Shown here: in pieces, positions 15,698-23,972 of the stretch | Position numbering within the stretch: the stretch's first letter is position 1 | How the letters are laid out: each line of letters opens with the position of its first letter | Origin: Deltaproteobacteria bacterium HGW-Deltaproteobacteria-8 | Lineage (GTDB): Bacteria; Desulfobacterota; Desulfovibrionia; Desulfovibrionales; Desulfovibrionaceae | Direction: 5' to 3' | Length of the DNA stretch: 42,703 nt | Assembly: GCA_002840405.1 (NCBI GenBank) | Contig: PHAR01000006.1 | Coordinates: 216,499 to 259,201 of the forward strand | Made by a program: the position numbers and the translations under genes | Notes under the pieces: model-generated | The model's input: only the letters and a program-made list of their open reading frames with translations | Told to the model about the DNA's origin: nothing | Databases searched by the model: none

Positions 15698-16969
15698 CTA
15701 CTGCTCCAGGCCGGTATAGAACTCGCGGAATTCTTCTGCGGCCAGGGTCTGGGCGGCCAGGCGGCGATCGTTGAGCTCCGCGTGGTGCGCATGCACCAGG
15801 GAGGCGACCAGCGGGTCCAGGGCGTTGTCTGCGGCCATGTCGTCCAGGATGCGCAGGGTGTCCGCACGGCCCATGCCCGCGCGGTAGGGGCGGTCCTCGC
15901 GCAGGGCCGTGAACACGTCGGCCACGGCGAGGATGCGCGAGCCCAGGGAGAGCTCCCGGCCGGAGACTCCGCCGGGGTAGCCCTCGCCGTTGGGCTGCTC
16001 GTGGTGCTGCGAGGCCCAGTCCGTGACCTGCTCCAGGCCGGGCACGGAGCTTAAGATGGCGTGGCCCAGTTCCGGGTGGCGGCGCATGATGTCCCGCTCC
16101 TGCGCGCTCAGCGGCCCGGGCTTGTTGATGATCTCCGAGGGTACGGCCAGCTTGCCCAGGTCGTGCAGGTTTCCGGCCAGGCGCATCTGGTCCAGGTCTG
16201 CGGCATTGAACCTGGCCTTTTCGGCCAGGCACACTGCGGCTTCGGCCACGCCGCGCGTGTGCGTGGCCGTGAAGCGGCTGCGGAAGTCGATGATCTGCGA
16301 GAAGGCCTGGGACGCGTCCATGAGCTGGGCGCGCGTCATGCCCCGCTCGTCGAACATGTCTGCGGAGCCGGTCAGGGCGGCGGTGGGGTCGGTGGTGGCC
16401 ATGTCGGCCCAGAAGCGCTCGTCTGCGGCCAGCTCGACCAAAGCCGGCACAAAGGCCGGATCGAACAGGGTGCCGGAGAACGATTTAAGCACCCGCTCGA
16501 TCTCCGTCGGGCTCATGTTGCCCTGGCGCCCCTCCCTGCAAACGAACAGCACATCCAGGCGGTCGGCCAGGCAGAGCACGTTGGCCAGGAACAGCTTGCG
16601 TGGCGGGCCGTCCTGGTCCGGGGGCAGCAGCCCGAAGCGCGCGAAGGGCGTGTGGTGGTGGCGCACGATGACCGCAACCCCTTCCAGCAGCGGGTTCTTG
16701 CGCAGCAGGCGAAAGCCGCGCTCGGCGTGGCGCACGCCGTCAGCCTCGAACTGCAGCGCAGCCAGCCTGCTCTGGATGGAGAAGCCGCCCACGTCGTGCA
16801 GGAGCCCGGCCACGTAGAGGTCGGTGCGCTCGGCGCGCGGCAGGTCGAGCACCCTGGCCAGGCGCACCGCGGCGTAGGCCACGCGCTTGTGGTGGCCCAC
16901 CACCTCCGGGCTGATGAGGTCCAGCGCTCCGGAGAGGCCGGTGAGAAAGTCGAACAGGCGTATGGACAC
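15698..16969 (-). CDS. Double-HD protein with C-terminal HD-GYP phosphodiesterase domain
   Basis: 423 residues, GTG start with GGAGCG upstream. Two HD-type regions: an N-terminal one (HHKRVAYAAVRLARVL...LLHDVGGFSIQ...VRHHHTPF) and a full HD-GYP domain (HTRGVAEAAVCLAEKA, HDLGKLAVPSEIINKPG, HHEQPNGEGYPGG, ADVFTALREDRPYR). HD-GYP domains hydrolyse cyclic di-GMP; the canonical catalytic residues are present in the C-terminal copy. No receiver or membrane domain is visible, so input must come through the N-terminal HD. The next gene downstream (an exported protein) is convergent-adjacent in the same orientation, 12 bases upstream of its start, so the two may be cotranscribed. Confidence 0.88.
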   Translation of the reverse strand: MSIRLFDFLTGLSGALDLISPEVVGHHKRVAYAAVRLARVLDLPRAERTDLYVAGLLHDVGGFSIQSRLAALQFEADGVRHAERGFRLLRKNPLLEGVAVIVRHHHTPFARFGLLPPDQDGPPRKLFLANVLCLADRLDVLFVCREGRQGNMSPTEIERVLKSFSGTLFDPAFVPALVELAADERFWADMATTDPTAALTGSADMFDERGMTRAQLMDASQAFSQIIDFRSRFTATHTRGVAEAAVCLAEKARFNAADLDQMRLAGNLHDLGKLAVPSEIINKPGPLSAQERDIMRRHPELGHAILSSVPGLEQVTDWASQHHEQPNGEGYPGGVSGRELSLGSRILAVADVFTALREDRPYRAGMGRADTLRILDDMAADNALDPLVASLVHAHHAELNDRRLAAQTLAAEEFREFYTGLEQ

Positions 16970-16981
16970 GGCAACGCTCCG

Positions 16982-17527
16982 CTAGAATTTGAGCACGTCC
17001 ACCTGGACCTCGGCCTTGCCGCCCACGCTGTCGAGCGCGCCCTTCAGATCCAGGTCCCGGAGGCTCTGCTGGGCCTTCAGCGGGTCCGCGCGCGGGGTCA
17101 GCTCCTTCTTGGTCAGCGGGTCCACCACCACCTCCCGGCCAACGCGGAAGCGCAACGGCGTGTCCTCCACCTGACGCTCCGGGTCAAGCGACAGGTTCAC
17201 CTTCCAGCTCGTGGCGTTGGACTGGTACCTGTCCTCAAGGCCCTTGCCGGGCGCGTCCTGGCGGCCACCCGCAGGGGCCGGACCGAAGCTTTGGCGGCTC
17301 ATGGCACTGTACGGAGCGAGCAGGTCGGCCTGGCTGAGTCCTGGCTTGGCCACGGCTTTTGGGGCCTTGGGAGCTTTGGGGGCCTTGCCCGCAGCCTTGG
17401 CCCGGCGTTTCTTCACCTGCGCCTGGGGGTGCGCCTGGATGTGCGTCTGGGCCTGCGCGCCCTGCGCCGGATTCAGCAGCGTGGGCGCAAGCAGCGCGGC
17501 ACAGAGCACGAACACAAGTGGCCGCAT
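16982..17527 (-). CDS. Exported protein of unknown function
   Basis: 181 residues from the ATG at 17527, which has AGGAGGT upstream; an in-frame ATG at 17557 has none. Residues 1-23 are a signal peptide (MRPLVFVLCAALLAPTLLNP). A short low-complexity zone of KAPKAPKA-type repeats follows, then a Ser/Gln-rich stretch and a C-terminal region with alternating charged and hydrophobic residues (PLRFRVGREVVVDPLTKKEL) that could form beta strands. No known domain is recognised. It precedes the double-HD gene by 12 bases on the same strand, so it may be regulated together with it. Confidence 0.72.
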   Translation of the reverse strand: MRPLVFVLCAALLAPTLLNPAQGAQAQTHIQAHPQAQVKKRRAKAAGKAPKAPKAPKAVAKPGLSQADLLAPYSAMSRQSFGPAPAGGRQDAPGKGLEDRYQSNATSWKVNLSLDPERQVEDTPLRFRVGREVVVDPLTKKELTPRADPLKAQQSLRDLDLKGALDSVGGKAEVQVDVLKF

Positions 17528-17618
17528 GGGGATGGACCTCCTTGTCTCCTGCGCCATGCTGGCGCAGCTTCATGCAATCTAGCACATCAGGCCTGGGAAG
17601 CAAGTCCGAGCGCAGGTA

Positions 17619-18827
17619 TCAGCTTTTGGAGGGGTTGGGATCAGGCATTTCCATGCGCTGGGCGTAGGCCGCCAGCCTGTCCATGGCCGTGGCGATGTTT
17701 TCAAGGGAGTTGGCATAGGAGAAGCGCAGGAAGCCCTCGGCGTTGGCCCCGAAGTCGATGCCCGGGGTCACGCCCACGTGGGTCTTCTCCAGGATGTCGA
17801 AGGCCAGGGCGAGCGAGCTGCCGCCGAAGGCTTGCGCCCAGTGCCTGGCGTTGGCCAGCACGTAGAAGGCGCCCGTGGGGTCGTGGGCCACGCCCAGGCC
17901 CAGCGCCTTGAGGCGCGGCAGCAGGTACTTGCGCCGTTCGTCGTAGATGGCCTTCATGCGCGCCACGTCGGCCGCGGATTCCCTGAGCGCGGCGATGCCC
18001 GCGTGTTGCGCAACCGAGTTCGCGCTGATGAAGAAGTTCTGACACAGCTTCTGCATGGGCCGGATGAATTCCGGCGGGGCGATGAGGTAGCCCAGCCGCC
18101 AGCCGGTCATGGCGTAGAGCTTGGAGAAGCCGTTCAGCACGAAGCAGCGGTCCGAGAACTCCAGCGCGCTGTGCTCGCGGCCCTCGTAGACCAGGCCGTG
18201 GTAGATCTCGTCGGACACGATGCACGCGCCGCGCCGCGAGGCGATGTCGGACACGGCCCGCATGCGCTCGGCCGAGAGCAGCGTGCCTGTGGGGTTGGCC
18301 GGGGAGTTGAGCAGGATGGCCTTGGTCCCCTCGGTCATGGCCGCTTCAATGGCCTCGGGCCGGTACTGGAAGCTGTCGTCTTCGCTTACATTGACGCGCA
18401 CGGGGCAGGCCCCGGCGAAGCGGATGAAGTTGTCGTAGCAGGCATACGCCGGGTCGGACAGGATGACCTGGTCCCCGGCCTCCAGGATGCTCGTGAACAG
18501 CAGCAGCATGGCCGGGGAGGTGCCCTGGGTCACGATGACCTGGTCCGGGTGCACCGTGACGCCGTAGCGCGTCAGGTGGTCCTCGCAGATGGCTTCGCGC
18601 AGGGAAAGCAGGCCCAGGCTGTGGGTGTAGTGCGTGTGGCCGTCGGTCAGCGCTTTCCTGGCCGCCTCCTTGATGCACTCGGGGGTGTCGAAGTCCGGCT
18701 CGCCGATCTCCAGGTGGATGACGTCATGGCCCTGGGCCTCCAGCTTGTGCGCGGCCTCCAGGATGTCCATGACCAGGAACGGGGTGATCTCCCTGGCGCG
18801 CTGTGAAATGCAGACGTTCTCGTTCAT
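17619..18827 (-). CDS. PLP-dependent class I/II aminotransferase
   Basis: 402 residues from the ATG at 18827, which has GGAG seven bases upstream; longer in-frame starts at 18839 and 18863 have poorer sites. Fold-type I aminotransferase of the aspartate/aromatic branch: IHLEIGEPDFDTPE, the HYTHSLGLLSLREAI segment, NSPANPTGT, and the PLP-binding lysine in NGFSKLYAMTGWRLGY (about residue 233), with the terminal RFSYANS arginine. The donor amino acid cannot be told from sequence; alanine, aspartate and aromatic substrates are all possible. It lies downstream of the trpS terminator and so is transcribed separately. Confidence 0.92.
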   Translation of the reverse strand: MNENVCISQRAREITPFLVMDILEAAHKLEAQGHDVIHLEIGEPDFDTPECIKEAARKALTDGHTHYTHSLGLLSLREAICEDHLTRYGVTVHPDQVIVTQGTSPAMLLLFTSILEAGDQVILSDPAYACYDNFIRFAGACPVRVNVSEDDSFQYRPEAIEAAMTEGTKAILLNSPANPTGTLLSAERMRAVSDIASRRGACIVSDEIYHGLVYEGREHSALEFSDRCFVLNGFSKLYAMTGWRLGYLIAPPEFIRPMQKLCQNFFISANSVAQHAGIAALRESAADVARMKAIYDERRKYLLPRLKALGLGVAHDPTGAFYVLANARHWAQAFGGSSLALAFDILEKTHVGVTPGIDFGANAEGFLRFSYANSLENIATAMDRLAAYAQRMEMPDPNPSKS

Positions 18828-18864
18828 GTGCGGCTCCATCGATGTGCCTGGAATCGGTGCCAAT

Positions 18865-18915
18865 GAAAAAGGACCGGGGTTGGCCGCCCTGCAATGGCGT
18901 CCTGTCCCCGGTCCT
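18865..18915 (-). terminator. Intrinsic terminator of trpS
   Basis: Perfect 10-bp arms AGGACCGGGG (18870-18879) and CCCCGGTCCT (18906-18915), followed on the minus strand by TTTTTC. It begins 12 bases after the trpS stop and separates trpS from the aminotransferase gene. Confidence 0.85.
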
Positions 18916-18926
18916 GGTTGGTCGGT

Positions 18927-19937
18927 CTAGAAGTCGAGGTTGAGCGCCTTGCGGATGTCCGCGATGTTCTTGGCGGCCACGGCCCGGGCCTTCGCGTTGC
19001 CCTCGGCCAAAATGGCCCAGAGGCGCTCGGGGTCGGCCATGAGCGCGCGGCGGCGCTCATGCACGGGCGTGAGAAAGCGCGTCAGCGAGTCCATGAGGAT
19101 CTTCTTGCAGTCCACGCAGCCGAGGCCGGCCTTGGTGCAGCCCTCGCGGATCTCCGCGCACAGCTCCGGGCTGGTCAAGAGCTTGTGGTAGGGGAACAGG
19201 TTGCACACGTCCGGATCGCCTGGATCGCTTCTGCGCAGGCGGTTCTTGTCCGTGAGCATGGTCTTGATCTTCGGCGCGATCTCTTCCAGCGGCTCGCCCA
19301 GGGCGATGGAGTTGCCGTAGCTCTTGCTCATCTTGCGGCCGTCCAGGCCCGGAAGCTTGGCCTCCTCGGTGAGCATGGCCTTGGGCTCCGGGAAGAAGGG
19401 CTTCTTCTCGGGGCAGTGCAGGAAGTTGAAGCGCCGGGCGATTTCGCGGGTCAGCTCCAGGTGCGGCAGCTGGTCCTGGCCCACGGGCACGGCCGTGGCC
19501 TTGTAGAGGATGATGTCCGAGCACATGAGCACCGGGTAGCCGAGGAAGCCGTAAGTGGTCAGGTCCTTCTGGCCGGAGAGTTCCTGGGCCACCTCCTTGA
19601 AGGTGGGGCAGCGCTCCAGCCAGCCCAGGGGGGTCAGCATGGACAAAAGCAGGTGCAGCTCGGCGTGCTCCTTGACCTGGGACTGCTGGAAGATGACGCA
19701 CTTTTCCGGGTCCAGGCCCGCGGCGATCCAGTCCAGCACCAGGCCGGGCACGAAGCCCTTGATGCGCTTGGGGTCGGCGTACTCGGTGGTGAGCGCGTGC
19801 CAGTCGGCCACGAAGAAGAAGCACTCGTGGCTCTCCTGGAGTTCAAGCCAGTTGGCCAGGACGCCGAAGTGGTGGCCCAGGTGGAGCGGCCCGGTGGGGC
19901 GCATGCCGGAGACGATGCGTTCGTTTTTTGCGGTCAT
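18927..19937 (-). CDS. trpS: Tryptophan--tRNA ligase
   Basis: 336 residues, normal for bacterial TrpRS. Charges tRNA-Trp in the cytoplasm. The class I signatures are present: GPLHLGHHFG (HIGH motif, about residues 17-26) and RKMSKSYGNS (KMSKS motif, about residue 200). The C-terminal CKKILMDSL and LNLDF segments match the family. It follows the site-2 protease by 23 bases and ends at a strong intrinsic terminator. Very secure. Confidence 0.97.
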   Translation of the reverse strand: MTAKNERIVSGMRPTGPLHLGHHFGVLANWLELQESHECFFFVADWHALTTEYADPKRIKGFVPGLVLDWIAAGLDPEKCVIFQQSQVKEHAELHLLLSMLTPLGWLERCPTFKEVAQELSGQKDLTTYGFLGYPVLMCSDIILYKATAVPVGQDQLPHLELTREIARRFNFLHCPEKKPFFPEPKAMLTEEAKLPGLDGRKMSKSYGNSIALGEPLEEIAPKIKTMLTDKNRLRRSDPGDPDVCNLFPYHKLLTSPELCAEIREGCTKAGLGCVDCKKILMDSLTRFLTPVHERRRALMADPERLWAILAEGNAKARAVAAKNIADIRKALNLDF

Positions 19938-19960
19938 TGTCTGCTTCTGGGTTGGAGGGT

Positions 19961-20620
19961 TTACAGGGGCACGCCGAGCAGTGCGGAGACGAAGCCCACG
20001 GGCGGGAAGATGAGCGAGCCCAAGAGGCTTACGCCCAACAGCTGCGAGACGATGAGCAGGCCCAGGAGCAGCATGAAGCCGTAGCGGCCCAGGGCCAGAA
20101 ACTTGTAGGCCAGCGGGTCCGGCAAAAACCAGGCCAGGATGTTGCTGCCGTCCAGCGGCGGGACGGGCAGCAGGTTGAAGAAGGCCAGCATGAGGTTCAC
20201 GATGACCCCGGCCTGACAGATGAGGACCAGCGGCTGCAGTACCGCGATCATCTCCGGGCGCGCGATGGCCACGGGCAGGAGCAGGTGAAAGAGCCCGGCG
20301 GACAAAAGTGCCAGCAGGAAGTTGGCCCCTGGCCCGGCCAGGGACACGAGCATCATGTCGCGCATGGGGTGCTTGAAGTACATGGGGTTCACCGGCACGG
20401 GCTTGGCCCAGCCGATGTTGGCCAGGATGAAGGCGATGGCGCCCATGGGGTCCAGGTGCTTGAGCGGGTTCATGGTCAGCCGCCCGGCGAGCTTGGCCGT
20501 GGGGTCGCCCAGGCTCAAGGCCACGAGGCCGTGCGCCAGTTCATGGCAGGTCAGGCCCAGGAGCAGGGGGACGGCAAGGATGCTGACGCGGACGATCTGA
20601 TCGGACAGGGATTCAAGCAT
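19961..20620 (-). CDS. Site-2 protease family (M50) membrane metalloprotease
   Basis: 219 residues from the ATG at 20620; an in-frame GTG at 20638 would add six residues. Short M50 protease of the YwhC/Rip type without a PDZ domain. The zinc motif is CHELAHG (HExxH) near residue 25, and the third ligand site is VPPLDGSNILAW (NPxDG-like) in a later membrane helix; four to six hydrophobic segments are visible. These enzymes cut substrates within the membrane; the substrate here is unknown. A site-2 protease next to trpS is a frequent arrangement in Deltaproteobacteria (recalled, not checked). Confidence 0.9.
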   Translation of the reverse strand: MLESLSDQIVRVSILAVPLLLGLTCHELAHGLVALSLGDPTAKLAGRLTMNPLKHLDPMGAIAFILANIGWAKPVPVNPMYFKHPMRDMMLVSLAGPGANFLLALLSAGLFHLLLPVAIARPEMIAVLQPLVLICQAGVIVNLMLAFFNLLPVPPLDGSNILAWFLPDPLAYKFLALGRYGFMLLLGLLIVSQLLGVSLLGSLIFPPVGFVSALLGVPL

Positions 20621-20680
20621 GATGCCTGCGGCTAGCACGAAGAGCCCGCGCGGGCAAGGGGAAAGGCCTGGGCCGGGGAG

Positions 20681-21844
20681 TTACGCGCAGAGGAAGCGCT
20701 CGACGTCGATCTTGTAGTCCGCCGGGTTCAGCACCTCGGCGATCTCCTGGGCCTGCGGGGTGTTCTCCATGGCCTCAAGGTCGAGCACGCGCGGACGCTG
20801 CGGGCGCATCTTGGCGTCCATCACGACCTTGATCTCCGGCTTGGTGGGGCGCGCGTTGTTGGTGCTGGCCACGATGCCGAACTCGCCGCCCGAGAGGCGC
20901 ACGAAGCTGCCCATCGGGAACACGCCGATGCAGCGGATGAAGTTCTCGATGTCGTCCACGGCGAATTGCTGTCCGCGCAGCTGGTACATGAGGTTCAGGG
21001 CGTTGGCCGGGGGCAGGGCTTTCTTGTACACGCGGTCGCTGGTGAGTGCGTCATACACGTCCACCAGGACAAGGATGCGCGAGTACATGCCGATGCCGTC
21101 GCCGCGGATGCCGCGCGGGTAGCCGGTGCCGTCATGGCGCTCATGGTGCTCCAGCACGGCACGCAGGACATCAACGGGCATGTCCCGCTGCTTGCGCAGG
21201 AGGTTGTAGCCATCCAGGGGGTGGCCCTTCACGGCCTGGAATTCCTTCTCTGTGAGCTTGCCGGGCTTGTTCAGGATATGCGCGGGCACGAACTCCTTGC
21301 CCGCGTCGTGCAGCAGCCCGGCCAACCCCAGGTCGAGCAGCGAGTGCCTGTCCAGGCCCAGGTGCTTGCCCAGGAGCACGGCCAGGATGCTCACGTTGAT
21401 GGAATGGGTGTAGGTGTACTGGTCGAAGCCGCGCAGCTTGAACAGGGTTACGGCTGCGGTATCATTGCGCAGGACGTTCTGGACAAAGCGCTCCACCAGG
21501 TTGGTGGCCCTGCCGCAGTTGATGTCCGTGCCGCGCCGCACGTCCTCCATGAATTGTTTTACATAATCCAGGGCGTCGGAGTAGAGCAGCCGGGTGGCTG
21601 GCAGCTCCTTCAGCAGGTTGGTGGGGGCCTGCGCGGGGCCGGGCTGCGCTGCGGCCAAGGCAGGGGCGGATTTGCTCGGGTCGATGAGCACATGGTCGAT
21701 GCCGTTCTGCATTATGGCATCGATTCCAGCCTGATCGACAACAAGCTCACCCACTCTGACGAGTGGGCTGCTGAATGTGCCCAGGCCGTGACTGACAACG
21801 AACATGCCGGGCTTGAGTTCGTTGCCTTTGATGCGTTGAAACAT
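20681..21844 (-). CDS. HD-GYP phosphodiesterase with N-terminal DUF3391-type domain (copy 1)
   Basis: 387 residues from the ATG at 21844. The N-terminus (ELKPGMFVVSHGLGTFSSPL) matches the DUF3391 domain often found before HD-GYP. The catalytic domain contains YTYTHSINVSILAVLLG, HDAGKEFVPAHILNKPG, EHHERHDGTGYPRGI and DVYDALTSDRVYKK, the full HD-GYP set for cyclic di-GMP hydrolysis. The upstream frame stays open to 22000 but has no ribosome binding site and would overlap the neighbour; the chosen start gives the same length as copy 2. It differs from copy 2 in the linker (residues about 60-110) while the C-terminal block is almost the same. Confidence 0.93.
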   Translation of the reverse strand: MFQRIKGNELKPGMFVVSHGLGTFSSPLVRVGELVVDQAGIDAIMQNGIDHVLIDPSKSAPALAAAQPGPAQAPTNLLKELPATRLLYSDALDYVKQFMEDVRRGTDINCGRATNLVERFVQNVLRNDTAAVTLFKLRGFDQYTYTHSINVSILAVLLGKHLGLDRHSLLDLGLAGLLHDAGKEFVPAHILNKPGKLTEKEFQAVKGHPLDGYNLLRKQRDMPVDVLRAVLEHHERHDGTGYPRGIRGDGIGMYSRILVLVDVYDALTSDRVYKKALPPANALNLMYQLRGQQFAVDDIENFIRCIGVFPMGSFVRLSGGEFGIVASTNNARPTKPEIKVVMDAKMRPQRPRVLDLEAMENTPQAQEIAEVLNPADYKIDVERFLCA

Positions 21845-21996
21845 ACTTCTTCTCGGAATCGATACTGCCCCGTGCCTGGGGAAAGCGCAATACATTTTTC
21901 GTGGTGTAATACAAAAAACGTCTGCGCTAGGGGCAGGTCCCGTGCAGGTCCGTGTGCCTTGATCGGGGTCGTGGGGAGAGGACGTCTGCTGTCGGC

Positions 21997-23160
21997 TCAA
22001 GCTTCGAAGAAGCGCTCGATGTCGATCTTGAAGTCAGCCGGGTTGAGCACTTCGGCGATATCCTGGGCCTGCGGGGTGTTCTCCACGGCCTCAAGGTCGA
22101 GCACGCGAGGCAACTGCGGGCGCATCCTGGCGTCCAGCACGACCTTGATCTCCGGCCGGGTGGGGCGCAGGGCGTTGGTTCCGGCAACGATGCCGAACTC
22201 GCCGCCGGAGAGACGCACGAAGCTGCCCACCGGGAACACGCCCACGCAGCGGATGAAGTTCTCGATGGCGTTGGGCGTGAAGTCGCGGTCGCGCAACTGG
22301 TACATCATGCCCAGGGCCTTGGCCGGGGCCATGGCGTCCTTGTACACGCGCCTGCTGGTGAGCGCGTCGTACACGTCGACCACGGCGATGATGCCCGAGA
22401 ACCGGCCGATGCCCTCATCCCGGAGGCCGCGCGGATAGCCGGAGCCGTCGTGGCGCTCGTGGTGCTCCACCACGGCCCGCAGGATCTCCGGGTCCAGGTC
22501 CTCCTGGCCCTTCATGAGGTTGTAGCCCTCCAGCGGATGGGTCTTCATGGTCTGAAACTCGCCTGGGGTCAGCTTGCCGGGCTTGTTCAGGATGCCCTCG
22601 GGAATTTTGGCCTTGCCCACGTCGTGGTACATGCCCGCAAGCCCCAGCTTGAGCAGGGTGGGCTTGTCCAGGCCCAGGTGCTTGCCCAGGAGCACGGCCA
22701 GGATGCTGACGTTGATGGAGTGGGTGTAGGTGTATTCATCAAACCCGCGCAGCTTGAACAGGGTCACGGCGGCGGCCTCGTTGCGGAATACGCTTTCGAT
22801 GAAGTTCGCCACCAGGGGCGTGGCCTTGCGGTAGTCGATATCCGTGCCGCGGCGTACGTCGTCCACAAAGTTCTTCACGTGGACGAGCGCGTCGGCGTAC
22901 AGCCGCTTGGCGATGGGCAGCTCCTCGCCCAGGCCCGTGGTGATGGGCACGCCAACGGGCCGCGTCTGGCCCAGCAGGGAGATCTGGATGCTGGTGTCGA
23001 TGAGCACGTCCTCCACATCCCTGGGGACATATTCGTCGATGTGGGCGCGCGTGAGGATGGGCTTGTCGACCTGGACCAGCGGGCTGGCAAAGGATCCCTG
23101 GCCGTGGCTCACCACGTACATGCCGGGCTTCAGGGCGTTGCGCTTGATTCTTTGCTGCAT
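21997..23160 (-). CDS. HD-GYP phosphodiesterase with N-terminal DUF3391-type domain (copy 2)
   Basis: 387 residues from the ATG at 23160, exactly the length of its neighbour copy 1. The same layout: LKPGMYVVSHGQGSFASPLV at the N-terminus, then HDVGKAKIPEGILNKPG, EHHERHDGSGYPRGL and DVYDALTSRRVYKD. Copy 2 lies upstream of copy 1 with a 152-base gap containing AT-rich patches that could hold a separate promoter. The pair is a recent tandem duplication judging from the near-identical C-terminal blocks. Together with the double-HD protein at 15698-16969, three cyclic di-GMP-degrading proteins lie within 8 kb. Confidence 0.93.
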   Translation of the reverse strand: MQQRIKRNALKPGMYVVSHGQGSFASPLVQVDKPILTRAHIDEYVPRDVEDVLIDTSIQISLLGQTRPVGVPITTGLGEELPIAKRLYADALVHVKNFVDDVRRGTDIDYRKATPLVANFIESVFRNEAAAVTLFKLRGFDEYTYTHSINVSILAVLLGKHLGLDKPTLLKLGLAGMYHDVGKAKIPEGILNKPGKLTPGEFQTMKTHPLEGYNLMKGQEDLDPEILRAVVEHHERHDGSGYPRGLRDEGIGRFSGIIAVVDVYDALTSRRVYKDAMAPAKALGMMYQLRDRDFTPNAIENFIRCVGVFPVGSFVRLSGGEFGIVAGTNALRPTRPEIKVVLDARMRPQLPRVLDLEAVENTPQAQDIAEVLNPADFKIDIERFFEA

Positions 23161-23203
23161 GGCTTTGTCCACCTGCGACAGGGGGGGAGAATTTGGGCCT
23201 GAC

Positions 23204-23895
23204 TCAGGCCGGCGGCAGCAGGGACCGCTCACGCAGGTTCGTCAGGAGCTCCAGGCAGTCTGCGGCCAGAAAGTCCGGGCCGGCTGCAGCCAGGGTCTCT
23301 CGGGGCGAGTGGCCGCTTATGACGGCGGCGGCGGCAAGTCCAGCCTGGTGCGCGGCCTGGATGTCGAGCGGGTGGTCGCCCACGAGCAGGGCGCGCTCGC
23401 GCGCCACGCCCAGGAGCTCCAGCACGGCCAGGGCGTGGGCCGGGTCGGGCTTGACCTTGGGCGCGTCCTCCCGGGCCATGAAGGCGTCGCAGCAGGCCGT
23501 AATGTCCGGGAAGACCACCTTCACGGCGGCGGTGGAGTTGCGCGTGAGGATGCCGGTCTTGATCCCGCTGGCGCGCAGGCCGGAGAGCATGGGCCGGGTG
23601 AAGGGGAAGAGCTTGGCCTCGCGCGCGGCGTCGAGCTCCGTGGCCTGGATGACCAGTCGCCCCCGGCAGTGGAACTCCTGGCCCAGGGGGTGGTCAAACC
23701 CACGGATCTCGTCCGCCAGCTCGTCCAGCCACTCCAGCACGGGCAGTTCGGACGGCTCCGGCTCCTCGCCCAGGAAGGGCTCGGCCAGGGCGGTGATTTG
23801 CGGCGCAGGCGCGTGAAGTCGATGTGCAGGCTGGCCAGGGTGCCGTCGAAATCAAAGAGCACGGCTTCAAATTTTACGACGTTTTTTTGGGGCAT
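23204..23895 (-). pseudogene. HAD-superfamily phosphatase interrupted by a frameshift
   Basis: The N-terminal frame (start at 23895) reads KFEAVLFDFDGTLASLHIDF, the HAD nucleophile motif DxDGT, then loses sense after about residue 31. From about 23800 the correct protein continues in another frame as QITALAEPFLGEEPEPSELP, then through GILTRNSTAAV (motif II), KPDPAHAL (motif III) and LLVGDHPLDIQAAHQAG (motif IV), ending at 23204. One missing base in the CTGCGCCGCAAATC stretch (about 23798-23812) accounts for the break. It is either a true pseudogene or a sequencing error; the intact motifs on both sides suggest a recent event. Repaired, it would be a protein of about 230 residues of the phosphoglycolate phosphatase-like type. 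Confidence 0.82.
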
Positions 23896-23972
23896 GGTTC
23901 CTCAGGTGCGTCTTGCCCGATGGGCGGGAGCGCGGTACACGGGCCGTGGTCAAGTAGTATTGCGGAGGGGCT

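Noticed and set aside
13539-15719. 726-codon plus-strand open frame opposite the EndoQ-helicase gene
   Set aside because: Same type of shadow; the helicase and PHP motifs on the minus strand fix the coding strand.
20645-20656. GCCCGCGCGGGC palindrome as a terminator for HD-GYP copy 1
   Set aside because: No loop and no proper T run; the short gap to the protease gene argues for continued transcription.
21845-21996. Sigma-54 or flagellar-type promoter between the HD-GYP genes
   Set aside because: AT-rich patches are present, but neither the GG-N10-GC nor the TAAA-N15-GCCGATAA pattern could be found.
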